Of a DNA stretch of 37,634 bases, positions 1-9,100 are shown in pieces (position 1 is the stretch's first letter; each line of letters opens with the position of its first letter). The notes under the pieces were generated by a model. The model was not told the origin of the DNA, made no database searches, and worked only from the letters and a program-made list of their open reading frames with translations. A program made the translations under genes and the position numbers. The DNA comes from CAZYCC01 sp964645985 (GTDB lineage Bacteria; Bacillota; Clostridia; Oscillospirales; CAG-272), in the NCBI GenBank assembly GCA_964645985.1, contig CAZYCC010000010.1, forward strand, positions 1-37,634, written 5' to 3'.

Positions 1-2
1 GT

Positions 3-59
3 TTCGGCGAGCCGTATCCGCCTTTTGCGGCGATCGGGGCCTTCCTCTTTGAGGAGTGA
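3..59 (+). CDS. Possible 3' end of an upstream gene
   Basis: An open frame enters from the left edge and stops with TGA at 57-59, giving about 18 codons (ending ...AIGAFLFEE). Third codon positions are mostly G or C, as in the real genes of this window, which is the only support for coding. The family cannot be named from so short a tail. The 235 bases between this stop and the next gene hold a small GC-rich stem-loop near 170-190 but no promoter or ribosome site that I would defend. Confidence 0.25.
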   Translation, partial: FGEPYPPFAAIGAFLFEE

Positions 60-294
60 ACTCGCGGCGCGGGGATGCCCCCGGAGATCGATTGCGATTT
101 CAAGGGACGATTTTCGCTGCCTACCGTGGGGGAGCGCTTTCGATTGCGAAGTGCGCCTCATCGTGATTTTGCGCGGCTTCGCGCAGCCGCGGTAGACAAA
201 TCCCGCCCCGCCACCGCTTCGCCATTTTTATTTTGCGCGCAAAACCGCCTCGTGCGCTGTTTTTGCTGCTGCCCCGTAGTCCTCGCGTTTTCTT

Positions 295-2178
295 ATGCTT
301 CGTTCTTTTATCCCGCTGCATTTTGGGACGGCGCTTCTGCTGCTCGCAGTCGCGTTTGGGCTGTCGTACGCGCTGACGCCGCTTGTGCGGCGCCTGGCAA
401 AGCGGGTCGGGGCGATGGATGTGCCGAAGGACGCGCGGCGGATGCACACCGAGCCGACGCCGCTGCTCGGGGGCCTTGCGATTTACCTCTCCTTCCTCAT
501 CTGCACGCTGCTGCTCTTTGAGAGCACGCCCTTTCTGCGGGCGCTTCTTGTCGGCGCGACGATTATCATCATCACCGGCGTACTCGATGACATTTACGAC
601 CTCTCGCCCCTGCTCAAACTTTTCGCGCAGGCGGCGGCGGCGCTCGTCGTCATCTCGGAGGGCGCGACGATCACCGATATTTATCTCTTCGGAGATCGCA
701 TCGCCTTCGGCCCCGCCCTCTCGATCGGCATTACGCTGCTCTGGATTGTCGGAGTTACCAACGCGACCAACCTTATCGACGGGCTCGACGGCTTGTCGAG
801 CGGCGTCTGCGTCATCGCGTCGCTCTCGCTCGCGGTCATCACGATGCTCGAGCCGTCCGGCAACACCACCTTCTGCGCCCTGCTTTTACTGATGGCGGGC
901 GCGGGCGCCGGCTTCATTCCGCACAATCTCACCTCGAAAAAGGGCAAGAAAATTTTCATGGGAGACACCGGGGCGCTCTTCCTCGGTTTTGTCCTCGCGT
1001 GCCTGTCGGTGCAGGGCGTCTTCAAGACGCAGGCGGTTCTCTCCTTCATCGCGCCGGTCGCCGTCTTCTCTCTGCCGATTTTCGACACCTCTTTCGCCTT
1101 CATCCGCCGCATTCTCAAAGGCACCAGCCCCTTCAAAGCCGACCGCAAGCATCTCCATCACCGCCTCGTCGATATGGGGTTCACGCAGCACCAGACGGTC
1201 TACATTCTGTGGTGCATCAGCGCGCTCGTCTCGGTGCTGACCATCCTTTGCTACATCTTTAATGTCGATCCGCTCCTCACGCTCGGCATTGTTCTGCTGT
1301 TTTTCATCGGGCTGTACATTTTCGTCGGTGTCGAGAGCAACCGCCGCGCCAAGATTCCGCCGCGCTCCTCGAGCGCCGATCTGCGCCGCCTCAAGACCAA
1401 GCGCCTCTTCCTGCTCGATATGGACGGGACGCTCTACATCGAGAATCACCTGTTCAAGTCCTCGCTGCTCTTCCTGCAATATGTGAAGAAAATCGGCGGG
1501 ACATATTATTTTTTAACGAACAACTCTTCCAAATCGGCGCTTGACTATGTGGAGAAGCTGCGCGCGATGGGTGTTCCCGCCGAGGAGAGCGACTTTATCA
1601 CCTCGGTGCAGATTTCGCGCGACTATCTCGCCGCGCACCACGCAGGGCAGAAAATTTACGTCGTCGGGACGCATTCCTTCAAGCGCGAGCTGCGCGAGGC
1701 GGGCTTTAACATCGCCGAGGAACCGGATGAGGAGGTATCGGTTCTCCTCGTCGGCTACGACACCGAGCTGACCTACGAGAAGCTAACAGCGGCGAGCCTT
1801 CTCTTAACGCGCCAAAGCGTCACTTATCTTGCGACCAACCCCGACTGGGTCTGCCCGATTTCCTTCGGCAGCGTGCCCGACTGCGGCGCGATCTGCCAGA
1901 TGCTCGAGCACACGAGCGGGCGCAAACCGCTCGTCCTCGGCAAGCCTTCGCCCTTGATGGTCGAGGAGGCGCTGCGCCGCTCGGGCTTCTCCGCCGAGGA
2001 GGCGCTCATTGTCGGTGACCGCCTGTACACCGACATCGCCTGCGGCGCGGCGGCGGGCATCGACAGCGCGTTTGTCCTCTCCGGTGAGGGCCGCGTCGAG
2101 GACATCCCGGCAAGCGACGTGCGCCCGACCTACACCTTCGATGAAATCGGCGACCTCATCCGCGCCGTTGTGGAATAA
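295..2178 (+). CDS. tagO: TagO/WecA-like undecaprenyl-P sugar-1-P transferase fused to a HAD-IIA phosphatase
   Basis: This 627-residue two-part protein starts with a multi-spanning membrane domain (about residues 1-350) of the MraY/WecA/TagO family. That family transfers a sugar-1-phosphate from a UDP-sugar to undecaprenyl phosphate at the inner membrane face, releasing UMP. Diagnostic motifs are RRMHTEPTPLLGG, the Asp pair in LDDIYDLSPLLK, NLIDGLDGLSSG, MGDTGALFLG and DRKHLHHRL. From about residue 365 a soluble HAD-IIA (NagD/AraL-type) phosphatase follows with all four motifs: LDMDGT (D375, D377), LTNNSS, LGKPSP and VGDRLYTD (D575). The reading frame is continuous, so the fusion is not a frameshift artefact. 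The ATG at 295 is chosen because the membrane domain starts right after it; there is no Shine-Dalgarno, only a T-rich TTTTCTT leader. It should start teichoic acid, capsule or glycan assembly. The phosphatase substrate is unknown; UMP is an attractive guess because E. coli NagD prefers it. Confidence 0.88.
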   Translation: MLRSFIPLHFGTALLLLAVAFGLSYALTPLVRRLAKRVGAMDVPKDARRMHTEPTPLLGGLAIYLSFLICTLLLFESTPFLRALLVGATIIIITGVLDDIYDLSPLLKLFAQAAAALVVISEGATITDIYLFGDRIAFGPALSIGITLLWIVGVTNATNLIDGLDGLSSGVCVIASLSLAVITMLEPSGNTTFCALLLLMAGAGAGFIPHNLTSKKGKKIFMGDTGALFLGFVLACLSVQGVFKTQAVLSFIAPVAVFSLPIFDTSFAFIRRILKGTSPFKADRKHLHHRLVDMGFTQHQTVYILWCISALVSVLTILCYIFNVDPLLTLGIVLLFFIGLYIFVGVESNRRAKIPPRSSSADLRRLKTKRLFLLDMDGTLYIENHLFKSSLLFLQYVKKIGGTYYFLTNNSSKSALDYVEKLRAMGVPAEESDFITSVQISRDYLAAHHAGQKIYVVGTHSFKRELREAGFNIAEEPDEEVSVLLVGYDTELTYEKLTAASLLLTRQSVTYLATNPDWVCPISFGSVPDCGAICQMLEHTSGRKPLVLGKPSPLMVEEALRRSGFSAEEALIVGDRLYTDIACGAAAGIDSAFVLSGEGRVEDIPASDVRPTYTFDEIGDLIRAVVE

Positions 2179-2192
2179 ATCTGCATTCAGAG

Positions 2193-2221
2193 AAAACGCC
2201 GCCCGACGGGCGGCGTTTTTT
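2193..2221 (+). terminator. Intrinsic terminator after the TagO-HAD gene
   Basis: A perfect 12-bp stem (AAAACGCCGCCC at 2193-2204 with its complement at 2208-2219) has a GAC loop and ends in a T run, 15 bases after the TAA stop. It is a textbook rho-independent terminator and isolates this gene from the pilus operon downstream. Confidence 0.93.
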
Positions 2222-2339
2222 CGTGTGCCTGCGCCTCTGTTGCGCTTCTCTCGGGGGGTGAGGAGGGGCGCGCGCGGTGGATTCTTGCGCCGATTCCACA
2301 ACCACAGGGGATGTAGGAATCCCCGCATCGCGCCGCCCT

Positions 2340-2495
2340 GATAATTCCTCCCACCTTGCAACCGGACACCGCGCCGGAAAAATCACATCGGATAACGGTA
2401 TTGCCGCTGACACGTCCAACCGCGCTGACGAAATCATTTTCTTCGTTTGAAATACCGACATTTTCAAGAGAGACATTTTGTATGGTCGCGTCGTA
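2340..2495 (-). pseudogene. Remnant of a GLUG-motif surface protein
   Basis: Read on the minus strand, 52 codons give a peptide resembling GLUG repeats of bacterial surface adhesins: alternating beta-strand residues with NDFVSAVGRVSGN, TVIRCDFSGAVSG and KVGGII. GLUG repeats typically read 'GGLVG...G.TI.NC...G.VSG...VGGIVG'. No start codon, signal peptide or further repeats flank it. Upstream the frame runs into GC-rich hairpins and downstream into low-complexity sequence. I therefore read it as a decayed fragment, perhaps of a former divergent adhesin gene. The match is by eye and could be chance, although the base composition here is lower in GC than the surroundings. Confidence 0.35.
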
Positions 2496-2559
2496 AAATC
2501 CCCGCCCCCGCGGGGCGGATCCGCGAAATCGCGGGATAAGTGCGAACCGAAAAACAGAA

Positions 2560-2593
2560 AAAACTCCCTCGCACGGACGTGCGGGGGAGTTTT
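2560..2593. terminator. Bidirectional hairpin terminator
   Basis: AAAACTCCCTCGCAC at 2560-2574 pairs with GTGCGGGGGAGTTTT at 2579-2593 with a single mismatch around a GGAC-type loop. A run of A precedes it and a run of T closes it, so it can work in both directions; minus-strand transcription sees TTTTTT. It lies about 150 bp downstream of the left-pointing promoter at 2753-2781 and would end that transcript before it runs antisense into the TagO-HAD gene. Confidence 0.75.
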
Positions 2594-2630
2594 CACAAGT
2601 GAGGAAGGGGTTTTACGAAAGAGACGCGAA

Positions 2631-2663
2631 CCTCCCCGCCGCGGACGCGGCGGGGAGGTTTTT
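2631..2663. terminator. GC-rich hairpin with T run
   Basis: A perfect 12-bp stem (CCTCCCCGCCGC at 2631-2642 with its complement at 2647-2658) has a GGAC loop followed by TTTTT on the plus strand; on the minus strand only TT follows. It shares its loop sequence with the neighbouring hairpin at 2560-2593. No plus-strand gene lies just upstream, so its role may be insulation on either side of the switch region. Two smaller hairpins (2500-2518 and 2521-2534) lie nearby. Confidence 0.6.
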
Positions 2664-2703
2664 GTGCGTGCTCGACTCGCTTAATTTTTGCCCCTTACGA
2701 CAC

Positions 2704-2720
2704 AAACCATATTCTGTTGC
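2704..2720 (+). repeat. Left inverted repeat of the putative switch
   Basis: AAACCATATTCTGTTGC is the exact reverse complement of 2949-2965. Weaker matches continue on both sides: GCGA on the inner side, and TGT then CGT on the outer side. Confidence 0.9.
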
Positions 2721-2752
2721 GTTTCGCGGGTGGGCGGTCCCCTCACGCGGGT

Positions 2753-2781
2753 ATTATACCACAACGCGAAACAGAAGTCAA
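2753..2781 (-). promoter_or_regulatory. Strong sigma-A-type promoter, pointing left
   Basis: On the minus strand TTGACT (2781-2776) and a perfect TATAAT (2758-2753) are separated by exactly 17 bp, so transcription would start near 2746. It is one of the two best promoters in the window and lies inside the inverted-repeat segment. In the present orientation it has no intact gene to serve: its transcript would meet the hairpins at 2560-2663 within about 200 nt. That suits either a short non-coding RNA or the OFF state of an invertible promoter. Confidence 0.8.
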
Positions 2782-2948
2782 GCATTTGGGAAAGCTTCGC
2801 TGAAATTTCCGGCGTTTACGTATGGCAGCAAAAAATCGCCAAATAGAGTACCTCTGTTTTTGATCTACTTCATATCGAAATCTGCATAAACTCATCCGAG
2901 ACGGTGTAGAAATCGGGAAAGTTTACTTTTTGTTCATAAATGCGATTT

Positions 2949-2965
2949 GCAACAGAATATGGTTT
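2949..2965 (-). repeat. Right inverted repeat of the putative switch
   Basis: GCAACAGAATATGGTTT on the plus strand is the exact inverse of 2704-2720. With flanking bases it forms a dyad (CGAT...ACAGAA-TATGGT-TTCTGT-ATCG) that could be a recombinase site or an RNA hairpin. Confidence 0.9.
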
Positions 2966-3107
2966 CTGTATCGTTTCATCCCGTTTTCTCCTCCGGGAGG
3001 GCGAGTGGTCTCCCCACGGACGTTTTCCCCGGCGATATTTTCCGCTCGCCGTGGCGATCGCGCGCGGTCCCGCGCCGATTCCCTACATTAAGTAACCACT
3101 CCTCGCA

Positions 3108-6100
3108 ATGTTCCACGCCCCTGCCCGCCTTATTCGCTCGCTTCTCGCGCTCATGCTTTGCTGCGCGATGCTGCTTGCCGCGCTGCCGACGCTCGCTCTC
3201 CCTGAGCGCGGGAGCGCGGGCGACCCCGGCCCGCAGACAGTCGATTACGGCGGCTATCTCGCTTACGCTGTTCTCTACGATGACGGCGAGCTTGTCTTCG
3301 AGGCGGACAGCACGCCCGACCGCAGCGATGCAAAGGAGGTCAAATCCTACGCGGTAGAGGATNNNNNNNNNNNNNNNNNNNNNNNNNNNNNNNNNNNNNN
3401 NNNNNNNNNNNNNNNNNNNNNNNNNNNNNNNNNNNNNNNNNNNNNNNNNNNNNNNNNNNNNNTGGCATTCCTCCCGCGCGATGATTCGCTCGGTCTCCTT
3501 CGCCGATTTGTACGCGCCATCATCGCTTTCGTATATGTTCGCCGACTGCACGGCGCTTTCTTCCTTTGACGGGGCGAACCTCGACGCATCGCTCGCCGCC
3601 GACTTTTCTTCCTTATTTAAAAACTGCTCATCGCTCACGACCGTCACGAATATCGAGACCTGGCAGACGCGCTCGGCGACTTCGCTCGCCTCGCTCTTTG
3701 AGGGGTGCGGCGCGCTGCAAACCTTGCCTTCCCTTGGAAAATGGACAACGAGCGCCGTCACCGACCTCTCCGCCGCCTTCAAGGGCTGCGCCGCGCTCTC
3801 CGAGATCCCCGGTATTGACAAATGGGATGTTTCCGCCGCGACAGATCTTCGCTTGCTCTTTGAGGGGTGCTCGCGCTTGCGCGAGCTTGACCTCACCTCG
3901 TGGAACACCACCGGGAACCCCGCGATGACGAGCTTCTTCTCCGGCTGCACGGATCTGGAGGGCCTCATACTCGGCGCGAGTTTCCGCTTCCCCGAGAGCG
4001 CGGACGATGGCCTGCCGGGATTGTGGAAGCTGGAGGGAGGCGACGGGCGGCAGCTTGACGCCTCGCAGGTTCGCGCCGCGCACAACGCGAGCGGCAAAAC
4101 CGAGACCTATACCGCCGACAAGCCCTTCTACGCCTACATCGACGAGAACGGTACGCTCCACATCCACCAAAACCGCGGCGAGGCGCAGGCGAGCCTCGCA
4201 ATGGACCCCACGCCAATGCCGACGCAAATCTCCGGCAAATCCGACTGGCCGTGGGATAGCTACCGCGAGCAAATTCGAAGCACCGACATTTCGGAGAGCT
4301 ACTACCCGCCGACAATGGCTCAGATGTTCGAGGACTGCGTCAACCTCGGAGCCGTCTCGGAAGGGGAGACTTTCGCTTTGCGCCTCGACGCGCGCTATGT
4401 TACCGATATGCACGCCCTTTTCAAGGGATGCAAAAATCTCCCCGCGACCTTCACAATAGAGGGGCTGGACACCTCGCGCGTCACGAATATGCGCGAGATG
4501 TTTTCCGGCTGCGCGTCGATCACCTCGCTTGTTACGCTTGGGCTGCGAAAGGCGGCGGGAGACGCGCTCGGCTGGGATACCTGCGCCGTTACAGACATGA
4601 GCGGGATGTTTTCCGGCTGCACAAACCTCGCCGACATTTCCCCCTTGCGCGAGTGGAATATCTCCTCGGTGACGACTCTTGCCTCGATGTTCGAGGACTG
4701 CGCCGCGCTTGCCGATATGGCGCCGATGGCGAGCTGGGATCTTTCGCGCGTGACAGATCTCTCGCGCCTTTTCAAGGGGTGCGTGTCTCTGCGCCGCTTT
4801 GACGCGGTGGGCTGGGTTAATTCCCATGGTCCCGCGTGCGTCGATCTTCTTTCCGGTTGCACTTTCCTGCGCGAGATTTCCATCGGCACTTCCTTTACAT
4901 TAAGCGACGATATGGCGGGGGCGGGAAGCTCGCTCCCCGCGGACGACTGGCAGCTTGGCGGCGAAGGAGACTTTCTCACAGAGGAGCAGGTGCGCGAAAA
5001 TCTCGCCGAGGCGAGCGCCTCGCAGACCTACCTGCGCCCCTTCTACGGCGTCCTTTACGAGAACGGGGATTTAGTTATCACGCGCGGCGACGGCGCGGAT
5101 CCGCGCGCAGCGTCCGCGAAGCAAATCGCTTTTCGCATTCCCCTTGACAAAATCGATGTGCCGCCCCCGCCGGAATACGAAATTCCCGAGCCCGGAACTA
5201 CCGAGGCCGAAAACTGGACGCCGCCCGAGATCCCCCCGAAGGACTACACATGGCCTTGGAAGGGCGTTTTAGATAAGATTGTCCGCGTCTCCTTCGCCGA
5301 GAGCTACGCTCCCGAGGATGCCGCGTGTATGTTCAAGGACTGCGCGAACCTTCTCTCCTTTGACGGGGAAAATTTCATCTGCTCGGAGGTGCAGGATCTG
5401 CGCGGGATGTTTGAGGGCTGCTCCTCGCTTGCCCTACTGGACTTGTCCGGGTGGAACACCGCCGCCGCGACCGATATGTCGCGGATGTTTTACGGCTGCT
5501 CATCGCTCGAGGGAATCGGCGGCATCTCCGGCTGGAACACCGCCGCCGTTACCGATATGAGCGGGATGTTCTCCGGCTGCTCATCCCTCCTCGAGCTTGA
5601 TCTCGGCCGCTTCGACGGCAGCGCGCTCTCGGCGATGAGCGGCATTTTCACGGGCACGACATCGCTCAAGCGCGTTATTTTCGGCGCGACCTTCCGCCTC
5701 AATCCCGACACGGGTCTTTCCGGCTCATGGTATTACGACGGTGTCGGCGCGGCGATGGCGCCCGAGGATCTGCGCACGCACCACAACGCGAGCGGCGTGG
5801 CAGACAGCTACTTCACCGTCTCGGGCTACTATGCCCTGTTTTACGAGGAGGACGGCGAGCTGGTCTTCCAGGTTGGGAAAACCCCCGAGCCGGGGCGCGA
5901 CACGGATACGATATACACTCTCGCGGACTTTGAGAACCCGACCTCTGAGAGTCAAATTCCGTGGCTTTCTTTAGGCGATTCTATCGTCCGCGTGACCTTC
6001 CGCGACCGCATCGCCCCAAAGTCGACCGCCTACTGGTTCGCGGGCCTCACCGCCCTCGAGGAGATTGCCGGGTCCGGCACAAACCTGAGCACCCGCGATG

Positions 6101-9100
6101 TCATAGATATGCGCGAGATGTTCCGCGGCTGCGCCTCGCTCACGGCACTGGATTGCGCCGGCTGGGATGTTTCTAAAGTGACGAGCCTCGCCTCGGCGTT
6201 TGCCGGCGCGGGCATTGAGCGGCTGGATGCCCCCTTCTGGGATCTTTCCTCCTGCACCGATCTCTCGCGCGCCTTCGCCGCATGTTCCGCCCTTCGTCAG
6301 GTCAACGCCGACTATTGGCACCTGCCGCTCGCGACAACTCTCGCCTCGATGTTCGAGGGCTGCCCCGTTCTTGCGCTCGTGGAGATTCGCGAGTGGGCTC
6401 CCACCGGCACGGTCGACATGAGCCGTCTTTTCGCGAGCTGCCCGCTCCTCGGGACGGGATCGCACCCGATGGATCTCTCGGGCATTGTCGCACCCGGCGC
6501 GACAACGCTCGCGCACGCCTTCGAGGGCACCGGCTTTACCTCGCTTGACGCAGGCTCGTGGACGACAGAGAATGTTACCGATTTTTCCTGCGTCATCGCA
6601 AATTGCTCGAACCTCACCGCCTTAGATATTGAAGGCTGGACCACCCGCGGCAGCTTGACCGACTTTTTCGCGGGATCGGACAAGATTGCATCGCTCACCC
6701 TCGGGGAAGGGTTCTCCTTTGGTGAAAGCGGCGCGCTCGGTCTCTGCGGATACCTGCGCCGCGAGACCGAGGAGCGCGTGACGGTTGTCTCGGCAGAGCA
6801 GCTCTCGGGTCTCTCCGGCGCCGCGCTCGCCGGAGAGTGGACCGCGACGACCGACGGCTACGCGACGCTCGACACGTCAGGCATCCTCACCTTGCAAATA
6901 GGCGACGCCGGCGAGGCGGCGCGGCAGCTCTCCCCTGCCGCCGGCGGGGAAGAGGCCGAGCCGGGTCTTCTTGCCGATGGCAGCTATCTCTGGCCGCTGC
7001 CAAGCGATGCCGCCTCCCCCGCCGACTGGCCGTGGGACACCCACCGCGGCGATATTCGCGCGGTGCGGGTGATCTCGCCGGTCGCGCTTGGCAGCGCGGC
7101 GTGGATGCTCGCCGACTGCCCGAACCTCACGACTTTTGACGGCGGTGCCCTCGACCTCTCGCGCGCGCAGGATCTGTCCTACCTCTTCGCTGGGTGTACA
7201 AACCTCACGACCGTCAAAAACCTCCATTGGAATACCGCAAGCGCGACGACGCTCGCCTCGCTCTTTGAGGGCTGCACTTCGCTCACCTCGCTTGTCGGCT
7301 CGGGGATAGAGTCGTGGGATGTTTCGAGTGTCACCGACCTTAGTGCCGCCTTTATGGATACCGGCCTCACCTCGCTTAACCTCGACGGCTGGACAACTAC
7401 CTCCCTCACCGATGTGAGCTATCTCTTTGCCGACTGCGCGAGCCTTGCGAGCGTCTCGCTCGGCGGCTGGGATACCTCGCGTGTTCTCTCGTTTGAGGGG
7501 ATTTTCTACGGGTGCACTGCGCTGAATAGCCTTGCGGGGATCTCCGCTTGGAGAACGAGCGCCGCCGAGAACCTCGGCTGGGCGCTTGCCGACTGCTCCT
7601 CTCTCCTTGCCCTCGACGGCGCACAGTCTTGGGAGACTTCCACCGTCACCTCGATGACCCACCTCTTCGCGGGAAGCGGCATCACCGATGCGCCGCTCGG
7701 CGCATGGAATACTTCGGCCCTCGTTGACGGGCGCGGCATCTTCCGCGGCTGCAATGCCCTTACGAGCGTCAATCTCTCCGGCTGGAACACCGCGGCCGCC
7801 GCCTCATCGGGAGATCTTTCGGGTCTACTCGCCGATACGAGCGCGCTAAATACGCTCACTTTGGGGCGCGAGTTTACCTTCTCCGGGGAGGAGGGGCTGC
7901 TCGGCGGCTGGCAGAGGCAAAGCGACCCCTCCGCGCCGATTCTCTCCTACAAAGATCTGATGATGACCTACGACGGCGCGACCATGTCCGGCAGCTACAC
8001 CCGCCGCGATGCCGTGGCGGTGCTCTACGGCGATGGGCGCCTCGTCTTCGGTTACAGAAGCGACCTTGCGGAGGAGGACGGCGCGCACACTTATTCCCTC
8101 GACGGCCTCACCGCCGACAATCCCCCGTGGCAAAGCGAAAAATCGCAGATTCAGAGCGTCACCTTCTCGGAGAAGATGAAACTTCCCACGCTCGCCGGGA
8201 TGTTCTCCGATTGCGGAAATCTTACTACCTTCGATGGCGCGAACCTCGACCCTGCCGGCATTTCTTCTGCCGCGGGAATGTTCCGGAACTGCTCGAAGCT
8301 CTCGAGCGTCACCGGCCTTGAAAATTGGGATACCTTCCTCCTTGCCGACAGCACATCGATGTTCGAGGGCTGCGCTTCTCTACCCGATCTGCCGCACATC
8401 GGCGCGTGGGATACCACCTCACTCTCGACCGCCGCGCGGATGTTCGCCGACAGCGGATTGCGCCACCTCGCCTTAACTAACTGGGTTCTCCCCGCCGTTA
8501 CCGATATGAGCGCGATGTTCGAGAACTGCGCCTCGCTCTCCTCCCTTGACCTCACCGCCTACGCCCCGGCAACGCCTCCCAAAATGGAGAATCTCTTTGC
8601 CGGATGTACAGACCTTGCGAGCCTCACGCTCGGCGCGGGTTTCCGCGCGGGAGAGGGCGACCCCACCCTTGCCGGAACATGGAAATACCTTGGGGAGGAG
8701 GACGGCGCGATGCAGTCCGGCACGGATCTTCTGCGAAACTTCGATGGCAGCCGCCCGGGAACCTATCTTGAGGTAGGGCACCTCAACCGCGGCGTCGCGG
8801 TGCTCTACGAGGACGGTAGCCTCGTCTTCTGCGTCACCTCGCCCGGCGAGAGCGAGGACATCCTCGAGGAAATAGATCTGCCCAAGGACGGCGCGGTCTC
8901 GATCTCCGCGTTGACATATCGCGGGCAAATCACCCGCGTCTCCTTCGACCCCGCCTATGCGACCAGCCCTACGATAGTTCCTTGGACGAGCGTTACCGAT
9001 CTTTTCGCCGACATCGGGGCACTTACCGAGGTTGATTTCACAAACGCCGATCTTTCGCGCGTCACCGACTTTAGCGGCCTCTTTCGGAATTGCGCGAGCC

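Larger units (their letters stand above)
2704..2965. other. Putative invertible promoter segment (phase switch)
   Basis: The 262-bp segment is bounded by a perfect 17-bp inverted repeat (2704-2720 and 2949-2965) and contains a strong promoter facing left, away from the pilus operon. I see no convincing rightward promoter before the adhesin start at 3108. Inversion about the repeats would move the promoter to 2888-2916 facing right, giving a leader of about 185 nt. Each repeat copy carries a small internal dyad, ACAGAA, then TATGGT, then TTCTGT (right copy) or TTGTGT (left copy). This resembles a tyrosine-recombinase core site: two inverted arms around a 6-bp asymmetric spacer. No recombinase gene is in the window, so it would have to act in trans. 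The arrangement is seen directly; switching is inferred by analogy with promoter inversions in Clostridioides and Bacteroides. Confidence 0.65.

Noticed and set aside
2500..2790. 6S RNA, SRP RNA or tmRNA in the hairpin-rich intergenic region
   Set aside because: I could find none of their conserved sequences; only a promoter and hairpins are supported.
2704..2965. A MITE or small insertion sequence bounded by the inverted repeat
   Set aside because: No target-site duplication flanks the repeats, and a strong promoter inside next to a surface operon fits an invertible switch better. Not fully excluded.
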